DNA of 32,264 bases, taken from Roseburia sp. CAG:10041_57 (GTDB taxonomy: Bacteria > Bacillota > Clostridia > Lachnospirales > Lachnospiraceae). This document shows, piece by piece, positions 7,928 through 15,561 of the stretch. The position numbers and the translations under genes were made by a program. The stretch's first letter is position 1. Each line of letters starts with the position of its first letter. The notes below the pieces were generated by a model, which was not told where the DNA came from, made no database searches, and saw nothing but the letters and a program-made list of their open reading frames with translations. The stretch lies in assembly GCA_001916965.1 (NCBI GenBank), contig MNTL01000074.1, positions 1-32,264 on the forward strand, in the 5' to 3' direction.

Positions 7928-8386
7928 ATGTACAAAATAATACAACGCCTGCTGCAGGATATTAAGAATTATTATATTGGAGTGCTGATATTTATCTTAT
8001 ACAGCATAGTGGTAAGACATATTTTTCATGCCTTTTGCCCACAGTTAATTATTACGGGGATACCATGTGCAGGGTGTGGGATGACCAGAGCAATATACTA
8101 TATTCTTACAGGACACTTCCAAAGAGGGATGGATTTGAATCCGGCGGCTCCTTTGTGGATCATATGGTTTATGCTTGGGGCAATTGAGAGATATGTGATT
8201 GGACGCAATCGAAAATGGATTCTATATCTATTGGTATGCGTGTGTGTTGTAACCTTGTTGATATATGTATATCGAATGAGTACGCAGTTTCCATCGTATC
8301 CTCCCCTGACATATTACAAAAGAAATTTATTGTCCAAATACTGCACATTTTATCACAATTTATTGCAATATATATGGGATATATGA
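7928..8386 (+). CDS. DUF2752 membrane protein
   Basis: A 152-residue integral membrane protein of unknown function. The DUF2752 signature is clear: Cys37, then GIPCAGCGMTRA (44-55) and the NPAAP motif (71-75). Hydrophobic stretches at about 16-34, 75-90 and 98-115 suggest three membrane helices. The ~38 residues after the last helix (FPSYPPLTYYKRNLLSK onward) are less family-like. GGGAG five bases upstream and a good promoter support the ATG. Its stop overlaps the -10 region of the next gene's promoter. The conserved CxxCGxTRA cysteines could bind metal or form a disulfide, but this is not known. Confidence 0.85.
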   Translation: MYKIIQRLLQDIKNYYIGVLIFILYSIVVRHIFHAFCPQLIITGIPCAGCGMTRAIYYILTGHFQRGMDLNPAAPLWIIWFMLGAIERYVIGRNRKWILYLLVCVCVVTLLIYVYRMSTQFPSYPPLTYYKRNLLSKYCTFYHNLLQYIWDI

Positions 8387-8392
8387 TAAAAT
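8363..8392 (+). promoter_or_regulatory. Promoter of the Gln-rich membrane protein gene
   Basis: TTGCAA (8363-8368), an 18-base spacer and TAAAAT (8387-8392) with TGA just before it (extended -10). The element overlaps the last codons of the DUF2752 gene, so the Gln-rich gene can be expressed separately. Confidence 0.6.
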
Positions 8393-8456
8393 ACATTTAT
8401 AATTTTCTCTGTTTAACAGAAGAAATGTATTTCTTATGAGTGGAGGACAACATAAC

Positions 8457-8825
8457 ATGGACAACAATAACATGTTCGATCAGGGACAGGAGCAGCAGCC
8501 ACAGTTCCAGCAACAGCAGTTTCAGCAGCAACCATATCAACAACAGCCATATCAGCAGCAGGCTCCATATCAGGCGCAAACAGGAGATTTAGAAGAACCG
8601 GTATCTTTTGGTGAGTGGATGATTACTCTGTTGATTATGATGATTCCCTGCGTGAATATCGTCATGATGTTCGTATGGGCATTTGGCAATAGCAAGAAGA
8701 GTAAATCCAATTATTTCAAAGCTTCTCTTGTATGGGCATTGATCAGCATTGTAATAATGATTTTATTCATGGTAATTGGTGGAGCAACATTTGCTGGAAT
8801 CATGAATCAGGTTTCATATTATTAA
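8457..8825 (+). CDS. Small Gln-rich membrane protein, two predicted helices
   Basis: A 122-residue protein. The N-terminal ~42 residues are low-complexity Gln/Pro/Tyr (repeats of FQQQ and PYQQQ). The C-terminal part has two hydrophobic helices, ITLLIMMIPCVNIVMMFVWAF and a second in LVWALISIVIMILFMVIGGA, joined by a basic SKKSKSNYFKA loop. The start at 8457 is chosen because GGAGG (8442-8446) is ten bases before it; an in-frame ATG at 8436 lies upstream of that site. Proteins with disordered Gln-rich heads and two helices occur in Firmicutes near DUF2752 genes, but I know of no assigned function. A strong terminator follows. Confidence 0.75.
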   Translation: MDNNNMFDQGQEQQPQFQQQQFQQQPYQQQPYQQQAPYQAQTGDLEEPVSFGEWMITLLIMMIPCVNIVMMFVWAFGNSKKSKSNYFKASLVWALISIVIMILFMVIGGATFAGIMNQVSYY

Positions 8826-8847
8826 GATACACTAATACATAAACTAT

Positions 8848-8882
8848 AAAAGGCAGACCCTATCCTGTAAGGTCTGCCTTTT
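8848..8882. terminator. Bidirectional terminator between convergent genes
   Basis: AAAAGGCAGACC (8848-8859) pairs perfectly with GGTCTGCCTTTT (8871-8882) around an 11-base loop. The A-run on one side and T-run on the other let it work in both directions. It ends the Gln-rich gene (+) and the methyltransferase gene (-, stop at 8897). Confidence 0.9.
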
Positions 8883-8896
8883 GCATGCATATATTA

Positions 8897-9763
8897 TTAT
8901 TTGTTCTGAGTCCAGCGTCCGCTTGCACCACAGGGGAGAACAAGTCCGTTTGATGAAACGGGAAGTCCTATTTCAGAGGATTCTACAACTCCGCCAAACC
9001 TGGGTACAAGAGCAGTTTGAATCATATAAGTAAGAACTGCAGGCTGAAGACCGGTGGTATAGGAATTCACCAGGTAAAATAAAGGCTTGTCTGTCAGAAT
9101 CTGCGTTGTTAATTCAATAAATGGATAAATAGATTCTTCTATTTTCCATATTTCTCCCTTAGGTCCGCGTCCATAGGAAGGTGGGTCCATGATGATAGCA
9201 TCGTATTGATTGCCACGACGTATTTCACGTTCTACGAATTTAACGCAATCATCTACAAGCCAGCGGATAGGCGCATCTTTTAAACCTGAAGCAGCAGCAT
9301 TTTCCTTTGCCCATGCAACCATGCCCTTGGAGGCATCTACGTGTGTAACATTAGCGCCTGCCTTGGCTGCACTCAGCGTTGCACCACCGGTATAAGCGAA
9401 GAGGTTCAGTGCTTTGATTGGTCTGCCCGCATTACGGATCAGTTCAGAGAACCAGTCCCAGTTCACAGCCTGTTCCGGGAAAAGTCCGGTATGCTTAAAA
9501 CTGAACGGTTTTAAGTGGAAAGTAAGTTCTTTATAATGAATACTCCATTCTTCGGGGAGATTCCAGAACTCCCATTCACCGCCGCCCTTGACACTGCGGT
9601 GGTAATGACCGTTTTTCTTACGCCAGCCGGCATTGTTCTTAGGCGTATTCCAGATAACCTGCGGATCAGGTCTTACTAATATATAATCACCCCAGCGTTC
9701 CAGCTTCTCACCGGTTGAGGTATCAATGACTTCATAATCTTTCCATTGGTTAGCTATCCACAT
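8897..9763 (-). CDS. Class I SAM-dependent methyltransferase (RlmI/RlmK-like, rRNA type)
   Basis: A 288-residue methyltransferase. Motif I is LNLFAYTGG (119-127), the ribose-binding acidic residue is Asp143 in THVDAS, and the catalytic-loop DPPSYGRGPKGE is at 193-204. This pattern is typical of the RlmI/RlmK-type 23S rRNA methyltransferase domain, but the PUA domain of RlmI is missing and the first ~100 residues are a different N-terminal part. The exact rRNA target cannot be read. The start is placed at 9763 because GGAGG (9773-9777 on the plus strand) precedes it by nine bases; the frame stays open further upstream without a ribosome site. It is the only minus-strand gene here and is divergent from the S10 operon. 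Confidence 0.85.
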   Translation of the reverse strand: MWIANQWKDYEVIDTSTGEKLERWGDYILVRPDPQVIWNTPKNNAGWRKKNGHYHRSVKGGGEWEFWNLPEEWSIHYKELTFHLKPFSFKHTGLFPEQAVNWDWFSELIRNAGRPIKALNLFAYTGGATLSAAKAGANVTHVDASKGMVAWAKENAAASGLKDAPIRWLVDDCVKFVEREIRRGNQYDAIIMDPPSYGRGPKGEIWKIEESIYPFIELTTQILTDKPLFYLVNSYTTGLQPAVLTYMIQTALVPRFGGVVESSEIGLPVSSNGLVLPCGASGRWTQNK

Positions 9764-9794
9764 ATTTTTAATCCTCCGTATTTCCATTAGATAG

Positions 9795-9822
9795 ATTATA
9801 ACATGACGTAATATGATAGCAA
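9795..9822 (-). promoter_or_regulatory. Promoter of the methyltransferase gene
   Basis: On the minus strand TTGCTA (9822-9817), a 16-base spacer and TATAAT (9800-9795) with TGT just before the -10 box. It reads toward the methyltransferase start at 9763. Confidence 0.65.
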
Positions 9823-9961
9823 AGGATTTTTTTGCATGACTTTCTTCTATATTAATATGTAATCTCAAATGGTTATGTATGCATTATAATAGGAAAAAGC
9901 ACAAACAGAAAAAAGTAAAATAATAAGTAAAAGAAAAAATAAAATAAATTATAAAAAACAC

Positions 9962-9990
9962 TTGCAAAATATAGAAACATACGATATACT
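9962..9990 (+). promoter_or_regulatory. S10 operon promoter
   Basis: TTGCAA (9962-9967), a 17-base spacer and TATACT (9985-9990). The preceding 60 bases are almost entirely A and T with several A-tracts, suggesting an UP element. It would start an RNA near 9997 with a leader of about 275 bases before rpsJ. Confidence 0.75.
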
Positions 9991-9996
9991 ATCAAT

Positions 9997-10262
9997 TGCT
10001 GTGACATGATAGCGATGAAACGTGAGGTTGCTGCTTCAGAATGAGGCAGGTTTTCCGCGGAGCGAATGTCAAGTTAGGAAACTGGCGACAAGTCACTGTA
10101 CAAGGTTAGAATGCCTACCGAACATATTGGTAGAGACGATGTGAAGAATGCAAACTTCTGGATAAAAGGAGTGCGCCTTTGGTGGTGTGAAATGCATGAC
10201 ACACACGGCAGAGTGTACAGTCACCGCTTGTCGTACTTAGAAATGGAAAGTGCGAAAAGGAG
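9997..10262 (+). ncRNA. Structured S10 operon leader RNA
   Basis: The untranslated stretch before rpsJ folds into a large element. A long-range helix, CGACAAG/CTTGTCG (10086-10092 with 10227-10233) continuing as CTGTAC/GTACAG (10096-10101 with 10215-10220), encloses four hairpins: CTACC/GGTAG (10115-10133), GAAG/CTTC (10143-10158), AAAGG/CCTTT (10165-10180) and GTGTG/CACAC (10185-10204). A separate hairpin, CTGCTTC/GAGGCAG (10031-10049), lies upstream. I recall a ribosomal leader motif described before rpsJ in Clostridia. By analogy it would be bound by an operon-encoded ribosomal protein; which one is unknown. Bases 9881-9961, before the promoter, hold nothing else recognisable. Confidence 0.75.
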
Positions 10263-10274
10263 GCGACTTTTTTT

Positions 10275-10592
10275 ATGGCAAGTCAGGTAATGAGAATTAC
10301 ATTAAAAGCTTACGATCATCAGTTAGTTGATGCATCTGCCAAAAAAATTATCGAAACAGTAAAGAAAAATGGTTCACAGGTGAGTGGACCGGTACCTCTT
10401 CCTACAAAGAAGGAAGTTGTAACAATTCTGAGAGCCGTACACAAGTATAAGGACTCCAGAGAGCAGTTCGAACAGAGAACTCATAAGAGACTGATTGATA
10501 TCATCGCACCGACACCTAAGACTGTAGATGCTTTACAGAGATTAGAGATGCCGGCTGGTGTTTATATCGATATCAAAATGAAAAACAAATAA
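10275..10592 (+). CDS. rpsJ: 30S ribosomal protein S10
   Basis: This 105-residue protein (103 in E. coli) sits in the head of the 30S subunit and, as NusE, joins NusB in transcription antitermination. The N-terminal MRITLKAYDHQLVDASA and the ending LQRLEMPAGVYIDIKM are typical of S10. The ATG follows AAAGGAGG with an 11-base, T-rich spacer. It is the first gene of the S10 operon, behind a long folded leader. A small hairpin, GAACGG/CCGTTC (10608-10624), sits in the 59-base gap before rplC. Confidence 0.98.
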   Translation: MASQVMRITLKAYDHQLVDASAKKIIETVKKNGSQVSGPVPLPTKKEVVTILRAVHKYKDSREQFEQRTHKRLIDIIAPTPKTVDALQRLEMPAGVYIDIKMKNK

Positions 10593-10651
10593 GACCCCTA
10601 CTAGTATGAACGGGTAATCCGTTCCGCTGTAGACAAAATGGAGGTAAAGAA

Positions 10652-11335
10652 ATGAAGAAGGCTATTTTAGCTACTAAAGTCGGAATGACTCAAATCTTCA
10701 ACGAAGACGGAACACTGGTTCCAGTTACCGTACTTCAGGCTGGTCCTTGTGTAGTAACACAGATCAAGACAGTAGAGAACGACGGATACAAGGCTGTACA
10801 GGTTGGCTTTGTAGACAAGAAAGACAAGATTGTTAACAAAGATAAGAGTGGTAAGAAAGAAGTTATCCACAGACACGGCGTTAACAAGGCTCTGAAGGGA
10901 CACTTCGAAAAGGCAGGCGTTTCTTCCAAGAGATATTTAAGAGAGTTCAAATTTGAAAACGCAGAAGAGTATGCATTAGGAAATGAAATCAAGGCTGACA
11001 TTTTTGCAGCTGGTGATAAGATAGATGCATCCGCTATTTCTAAAGGTAAAGGATTCCAGGGCGCAATCAAGAGACTTGGTCAGCACAGAGGACCTATGGC
11101 ACATGGTTCCAAATTCCATCGTCATCAGGGTTCAAACGGCGCTTGTTCTTCTCCTTCAAGAGTATTCAAGGGTAAGGGCATGCCAGGTCATATGGGCTGC
11201 GTAAAGGTAACTGTTCAGAATCTTGAAGTTGTAAGAGTAGATGCTGAAAAGAACTTACTTTTAGTGAAGGGTGCAGTACCGGGACCTAAGAAGGCTTTAG
11301 TAACAATCAAAGAAACCACTAAGGTTGAGGCTTAA
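10652..11335 (+). CDS. rplC: 50S ribosomal protein L3
   Basis: L3 is an early-assembly 50S protein whose central loop reaches toward the peptidyl transferase centre. The 227 residues (209 in E. coli) open with KKAILATKVGMTQIF. The loop GQHRGPMAHGSKFHRHQGS (about 143-161) is conserved. A somewhat longer Lys-rich segment at about 55-75 accounts for the extra length. GGAGG lies seven bases before the ATG. It is separated from rplD by 25 bases. Confidence 0.98.
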   Translation: MKKAILATKVGMTQIFNEDGTLVPVTVLQAGPCVVTQIKTVENDGYKAVQVGFVDKKDKIVNKDKSGKKEVIHRHGVNKALKGHFEKAGVSSKRYLREFKFENAEEYALGNEIKADIFAAGDKIDASAISKGKGFQGAIKRLGQHRGPMAHGSKFHRHQGSNGACSSPSRVFKGKGMPGHMGCVKVTVQNLEVVRVDAEKNLLLVKGAVPGPKKALVTIKETTKVEA

Positions 11336-11360
11336 TTAGGACGAAAGGAGGACCATTCAG

Positions 11361-11981
11361 ATGGCAAAAGTATCTGTTTATAATATGGAAGGCAAGGAAG
11401 TCGAAAGTATTGACTTAAATGATGCTGTCTTCGGTGTAGAAGTAAACGAACACTTAGTACACATGGCAGTAGTTCAGCAGCTTGCAAATAATCGTCAGGG
11501 TACACAGAAAGCAAAGACACGTTCTGAAGTATCCGGTGGCGGAAGAAAACCTTGGAGACAGAAGGGAACAGGTCATGCAAGACAGGGTTCAACAAGAGCT
11601 CCACAGTGGACAGGAGGCGGCGTAGTATTCGCTCCAGTACCAAGAGATTACTCCTTCAAGATGAACAAGAAGGAAAAGAGAGCAGCTCTCAAGTCTGCAT
11701 TAACAAGCAGAGTTCAGGAGAACAAGCTGATCGTAATCGACGAGCTTAAGTTCGATGAAATCAAGACAAAGAACTTCAAGGCAGTTATGGATAATTTAAA
11801 GGTTAACAAGGCTTACGTTGTTCTTAATGAGAATGATGAGAAGGTTGTTAAGTCAGCAAGAAATCTTCCTAACGTTCAGACAGCATTAACTAATACAATT
11901 AATGTATATGACGTTATGAAGGGCGGTACAGTAATCCTTACTAAGGATGCCGTTAAGACTATCGAGGAGGTGTACGCATAA
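11361..11981 (+). CDS. rplD: 50S ribosomal protein L4
   Basis: L4 lines the peptide exit tunnel through its long loop, seen here at about residues 50-90 (GGGRKPWRQKGTGHARQGS, then RAPQWTGGG). The protein has 206 residues (201 in E. coli). In E. coli L4 represses its own operon through the S10 leader; whether this holds here is unknown, and the leader looks different. AAAGGAGG is nine bases before the ATG. Its stop overlaps the rplW start (TAATG), so the two are translationally coupled. Confidence 0.98.
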   Translation: MAKVSVYNMEGKEVESIDLNDAVFGVEVNEHLVHMAVVQQLANNRQGTQKAKTRSEVSGGGRKPWRQKGTGHARQGSTRAPQWTGGGVVFAPVPRDYSFKMNKKEKRAALKSALTSRVQENKLIVIDELKFDEIKTKNFKAVMDNLKVNKAYVVLNENDEKVVKSARNLPNVQTALTNTINVYDVMKGGTVILTKDAVKTIEEVYA

Positions 11982-12280
11982 TGGCAGACGTTAAGTATTA
12001 TGATGTAATCCTCAAACCGGTGATTACAGAGAAGAGCATGGCTGGCATGGGCGAGAAGAAATATACATTCTTAGTTCATACAGAAGCAAACAAGTCTCAG
12101 ATTAAAGAAGCTGTTGAAAAGATGTTCGAAGGCACAAAGGTTGCTAAAGTAAACACAATCAACATGGAAGGCAAGAACAAGAGACGTGGTGCTGTAGTTG
12201 GTAAGACTGCAAAGACCAAGAAAGCAATCGTACAGTTAACAGAGGATAGCAAGGATATCGAGATCTTCTCTGGTTTATAA
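11981..12280 (+). CDS. rplW: 50S ribosomal protein L23
   Basis: L23 sits at the tunnel exit and is the docking site for trigger factor and SRP. It has 99 residues, the usual length. Typical segments are YYDVILKPVITEKS near the start and VAKVNTINMEGKNKRRG in the tunnel loop. The start overlaps the last base of the rplD stop. A 64-base gap with no obvious gene follows before rplB. Confidence 0.97.
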   Translation: MADVKYYDVILKPVITEKSMAGMGEKKYTFLVHTEANKSQIKEAVEKMFEGTKVAKVNTINMEGKNKRRGAVVGKTAKTKKAIVQLTEDSKDIEIFSGL

Positions 12281-12344
12281 AATAGAGATTGCAACGACTA
12301 TACACAGACAAGTGTGATAATAAAATAGAAAAGGAGAAACGACA

Positions 12345-13187
12345 ATGGGAATTAAGAAATATAACCCATATACACCTTCTAGAAGAAATATGACTGGCTC
12401 AGATTTCTCTGAAATTACAAAGACAACTCCTGAAAAGTCTCTTTGTGTTTCTAAGAAGAAGAATGCCGGACGTAATAATCAGGGTAAAATTACAGTTAGA
12501 CACCATGGCGGTGGAAACAGACAGAAATATAGAATTATCGATTTCAAGAGAAATAAAGATGGAATCGCAGCTAAGGTTATCGGCGTTGAGTACGATCCTA
12601 ACAGAAGTGCAAACATCGCTTTGATCTGCTACGAAGATGGTCAGAAGGCATACATCATCGCACCTGAAGGATTAACTGATGGTATGAAGGTTATGAACGG
12701 ACCTCAGGCAGAAGTTAGAGTTGGTAACTGCTTACCTCTTTCTGAAATCCCTGTTGGTACTAACGTACACAACATTGAATTATATCCTGGCAAGGGCGGA
12801 CAGTTAGTACGTTCTGCTGGTAACAGCGCTCAGTTAATGGCTAAGGAAGGCAAATATGCAACATTAAGACTTCCTTCAGGCGAAATGAGAATGGTGCCCA
12901 TCATTTGTAGAGCATCTATCGGTGTTGTAGGTAATGGTGATCATAACCTTGTTAAGATCGGTAAGGCTGGTCGTAAGCGTCATATGGGTATCAGACCTAC
13001 AGTTCGCGGTTCCGTTATGAACCCGAATGACCATCCACACGGTGGTGGTGAAGGTAAGACTGGTATTGGACGTCCAGGACCATCTACACCTTGGGGCAAG
13101 CCAGCTCTTGGTTTGAAGACAAGAAAGAGCAAGAAGGCTTCTAACAAGTTGATCGTTAGAAGAAGAGACGGCAAAGCGATTAAATAA
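12345..13187 (+). CDS. rplB: 50S ribosomal protein L2
   Basis: L2 is a 280-residue core 50S protein needed for subunit joining and peptidyl transfer. The conserved C-terminal block MNPNDHPHGGGEGKTGIGR (about 225-243) contains the universally conserved His. The N-terminus GIKKYNPYTPSRRNMTG is typical of Clostridia. AAGGAG precedes the ATG. The 93-base gap to rpsS holds a small hairpin, ACAATC/GATTGT (13228-13244). Confidence 0.98.
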   Translation: MGIKKYNPYTPSRRNMTGSDFSEITKTTPEKSLCVSKKKNAGRNNQGKITVRHHGGGNRQKYRIIDFKRNKDGIAAKVIGVEYDPNRSANIALICYEDGQKAYIIAPEGLTDGMKVMNGPQAEVRVGNCLPLSEIPVGTNVHNIELYPGKGGQLVRSAGNSAQLMAKEGKYATLRLPSGEMRMVPIICRASIGVVGNGDHNLVKIGKAGRKRHMGIRPTVRGSVMNPNDHPHGGGEGKTGIGRPGPSTPWGKPALGLKTRKSKKASNKLIVRRRDGKAIK

Positions 13188-13280
13188 TCGCTCTTGCTGG
13201 CTCAAGATTGACTATAGTGCAGCTTAAACAATCGAAATGATTGTGATGAAGTTTATCGATCATAAGGAGGAACAAACCTA

Positions 13281-13562
13281 ATGGCTAGATCATTAAAAAA
13301 GGGTCCGTTCGCTGATGCAAGCCTTTTAAAGAAGGTTGATGCACTGAACGCATCCGGAAATAAATCAGTAATTAAGACATGGTCCCGTCGTTCTACAATT
13401 TTCCCTGCTTTCGTAGGTCATACAATTGCAGTACATGACGGAAGAAAACATGTGCCTGTATACGTAACAGAAGATATGGTTGGACATAAGCTTGGTGAAT
13501 TCGTTGCAACCAGAACTTATAGAGGACACGGCAAAGACGAAAAGAAATCTAAGGTGAAATAA
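13281..13562 (+). CDS. rpsS: 30S ribosomal protein S19
   Basis: S19 forms a complex with S13 in the 30S head near the A-site tRNA. The 93 residues show the family pattern: ARSLKKGPF at the start, WSRRSTIFPAFVGHTIAVHDG in the middle and GEFVATRTYRGH near the end. AAGGAGG precedes the ATG by ten bases. rplV begins 21 bases after its stop. Confidence 0.98.
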   Translation: MARSLKKGPFADASLLKKVDALNASGNKSVIKTWSRRSTIFPAFVGHTIAVHDGRKHVPVYVTEDMVGHKLGEFVATRTYRGHGKDEKKSKVK

Positions 13563-13583
13563 TTTTTGAAAGGAGGTTCAACC

Positions 13584-13979
13584 ATGGCTGAGAATAAGTA
13601 CAGCAGAACAAGTTATAAGAGAAAAAGAAATGCAGAAAATAGAGAAACAAGACCTTCAGCAAAGCTTTCTTACGCTAGAGTATCTGTTCAGAAAGCATGC
13701 TTCGTATTAGATGCCATAAGAGGTAAGAACGTTCAGGACGCACTTGCAATCCTGACATACAATCCCAGATATGCTTCAAGCGTAATCAAGAAGTTATTAG
13801 AGTCAGCTATCGCTAATGCTGAGAACAATAACGGTATGAACGCAGAGAACCTTTATGTTGCAGCTTGCTTCGCAAATAAGGGACCTACAATGAAGAGAGT
13901 AAAACCTAGAGCACAGGGTAGAGCTTATAGAATCGAAAAGAGAATGAGCCACATTACAGTTGTGCTTGACGAGAGATAG
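13584..13979 (+). CDS. rplV: 50S ribosomal protein L22
   Basis: L22 lines the exit tunnel with its beta hairpin (GPTMKRVKPRAQGRAYRI) and is a known site of macrolide resistance changes in other species. The protein has 131 residues against 110 in E. coli. The difference is a basic N-terminal extension of about 25 residues before the conserved AKLSYARVSVQKA. The ATG at 13584 follows AAAGGAGG; an in-frame start 18 bases upstream lies ahead of that ribosome site and is not preferred. rpsC begins ten bases after its stop. Confidence 0.97.
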   Translation: MAENKYSRTSYKRKRNAENRETRPSAKLSYARVSVQKACFVLDAIRGKNVQDALAILTYNPRYASSVIKKLLESAIANAENNNGMNAENLYVAACFANKGPTMKRVKPRAQGRAYRIEKRMSHITVVLDER

Positions 13980-13989
13980 GAGGAAGAAA

Positions 13990-14646
13990 ATGGGACAGAA
14001 AGTTAATCCTCACGGCTTAAGAGTCGGCGTTATTAAAGATTGGGATTCCAAATGGTATGCTGATGCTGAGTTTTCTGATTACTTAGTTGAAGATTATAAT
14101 ATTAGAAAATTTTTAAAGAAGAAGTTATACAGCGCAGGTGTTGCTAAGATCGAGATCGAAAGAGCATCTGACAGAGTAAAGGTTATCGTTTTCACAGCTA
14201 AGCCTGGTGTAGTAATCGGTAAGGGCGGAGCAGAAATCGAAGTTACTAAGAAAGAACTTCAGAAATTAACAGGTAAGAATGTCCTTGTTGATATCAAGGA
14301 AATCAAGAGACCTGACAGAGATGCACAGTTAGTTGCTGAGAATATTGCATTACAGCTTGAGAATCGTGTATCTTTCAGAAGAGCAATGAAGTCCTGCATG
14401 GGTAGAACAATGAAGACTGGTGCACTTGGTATTAAGACAGCTGTATCAGGACGTCTTGGTGGAGCTGATATGGCTCGTACAGAGTTCTACAGCGAGGGTA
14501 CTATTCCTCTTCAGACACTTAGAGCAGATATTGATTATGGTTTCGCTGAAGCAGATACAACTTACGGTAAATTAGGCGTTAAGGTTTGGATCTACAAGGG
14601 CGAAGTACTTCCTACTAAGGGAAATAAGGAAGGGAGCGATAAATAA
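13990..14646 (+). CDS. rpsC: 30S ribosomal protein S3
   Basis: S3 sits at the mRNA entry site of the 30S subunit. The 218 residues open with GQKVNPHGLRVGVIKDW. They contain a type II KH domain with the GKGG loop (PGVVIGKGGAEIE, about 68-80) and the C-terminal ARTEFYSEGTIPLQTLRADIDYG segment. The start at 13990 follows GGAGGA by five bases; the frame continues upstream into rplV without a ribosome site. Its stop overlaps the rplP start by one base. Confidence 0.97.
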   Translation: MGQKVNPHGLRVGVIKDWDSKWYADAEFSDYLVEDYNIRKFLKKKLYSAGVAKIEIERASDRVKVIVFTAKPGVVIGKGGAEIEVTKKELQKLTGKNVLVDIKEIKRPDRDAQLVAENIALQLENRVSFRRAMKSCMGRTMKTGALGIKTAVSGRLGGADMARTEFYSEGTIPLQTLRADIDYGFAEADTTYGKLGVKVWIYKGEVLPTKGNKEGSDK

Positions 14647-15083
14647 TGTTAATGCCAAAGAGAGTAAAGCGTCGTAAACAGTTCCGTGGAACTATGGCCG
14701 GAAAAGCACAGAGAGGTAATACAATTACTTATGGTGAGTACGGTATCGTTGCACTGGAGCCTTGCTGGATCAAATCTAACCAGATTGAAGCAGCCCGTAT
14801 TGCTATGACACGTTATATTAAGCGTGGTGGTAAGGTTTGGATCAAGATTTTCCCTGATAAGCCTGTTACAGCTAAGCCTGCTGAAACTCGTATGGGTTCC
14901 GGTAAAGGAACACTTGAGTACTGGGTAGCAGTAGTTAAGCCAGGTCGTGTAATGTTCGAAATCAGCGGAGTTAGTGAAGATGTTGCTAAAGAAGCATTAC
15001 GTCTTGCAACACACAAGCTTCCTTGTAAGTGTAAGATTGTTTCTAAGGCAGATTTGGAAGGCGGTGCAGTAAATGAAAACTAA
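14646..15083 (+). CDS. rplP: 50S ribosomal protein L16
   Basis: L16 organises the A-site tRNA region of the 50S subunit. The 145 residues show MPKRVKRRKQFRG at the start and GRVMFEISGVSEDVAKEALR near the end. The ATG at 14646 overlaps the rpsC stop (TAATG); a second ATG two codons later would give the more usual MPKRVK start. It overlaps rpmC by 11 bases. Confidence 0.97.
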   Translation: MLMPKRVKRRKQFRGTMAGKAQRGNTITYGEYGIVALEPCWIKSNQIEAARIAMTRYIKRGGKVWIKIFPDKPVTAKPAETRMGSGKGTLEYWVAVVKPGRVMFEISGVSEDVAKEALRLATHKLPCKCKIVSKADLEGGAVNEN

Positions 15084-15282
15084 TAAGTATGTAGAAGATT
15101 TAAAGACCAAATCAGCTGCAGAATTATCACAGGAATTAGTAGCTGCAAAAAAAGAACTTTTCAATTTGAGATTTCAGAATGCAACAAATCAGTTAGATAA
15201 TACAGCCAGAATTAAAGAAGTAAGAAGAAATATTGCCAGAATTCAGACTGTTATGACTGCAAATCTTAAAAATGTAGAGTAG
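15073..15282 (+). CDS. rpmC: 50S ribosomal protein L29
   Basis: L29 is a small two-helix protein beside L23 at the tunnel exit. It has 69 residues with the conserved ELFNLRFQNATNQLDN segment and the helical Arg-rich VRRNIARIQTV. It starts inside the end of rplP (11-base overlap), so its translation is likely coupled. The short LK-rich N-terminus matches the family. Confidence 0.96.
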   Translation: MKTNKYVEDLKTKSAAELSQELVAAKKELFNLRFQNATNQLDNTARIKEVRRNIARIQTVMTANLKNVE

Positions 15283-15295
15283 GAGGAAAATGGTC

Positions 15296-15550
15296 GTGGA
15301 AAGAAATTTAAGAAAAACACGTACAGGCAAGGTTGTTAGCAACAAAATGCAGAAAACTATCGTAGTCGCTGTTGAAGATCATGTAAAGCATCCTCTTTAC
15401 AACAAAATCGTTAAGAGAACTTATAAGTTAAAAGCACATGATGAGAACAATGAGTGCAACATTGGCGATACAGTTAAAGTAATGGAGACAAGACCTTTAT
15501 CTAAGGATAAGAGATGGAGACTTGTAGAAGTTATCGAAAGAGCAAAATAG
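15296..15550 (+). CDS. rpsQ: 30S ribosomal protein S17
   Basis: S17 is a primary 16S rRNA-binding protein of the 30S body. The conserved parts are RKTRTGKVVSNKMQKTIVV at the start and GDTVKVMETRPLSKDKRW. Two starts are possible. The ATG at 15290 lies only three bases after AGGAGG (15281-15286), while the GTG at 15296 is nine bases away and gives the usual MERNLRK beginning, so the GTG is chosen (84 residues). The 64-base gap after it holds two hairpins. Confidence 0.95.
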   Translation: MERNLRKTRTGKVVSNKMQKTIVVAVEDHVKHPLYNKIVKRTYKLKAHDENNECNIGDTVKVMETRPLSKDKRWRLVEVIERAK

Positions 15551-15561
15551 ATTGTAATAAG

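Noticed and set aside
8436..8456. Upstream ATG for the Gln-rich protein
   Set aside because: GGAGG at 8442-8446 lies downstream of this ATG and fits the start at 8457.
8500..8580. Possible CRISPR-like repeat in the CAG/CAA-rich stretch
   Set aside because: The periodicity is codon repetition for Gln within an open frame; there are no spacers or conserved repeats.
9764..9868. N-terminal extension of the minus-strand methyltransferase
   Set aside because: The extension overlaps the gene's promoter, and a clear GGAGG favours the start at 9763.
9885..9890. TATAAT as an S10 promoter
   Set aside because: No -35 box is found 16-18 bases upstream; the TTGCAA-17-TATACT pair further down is better.
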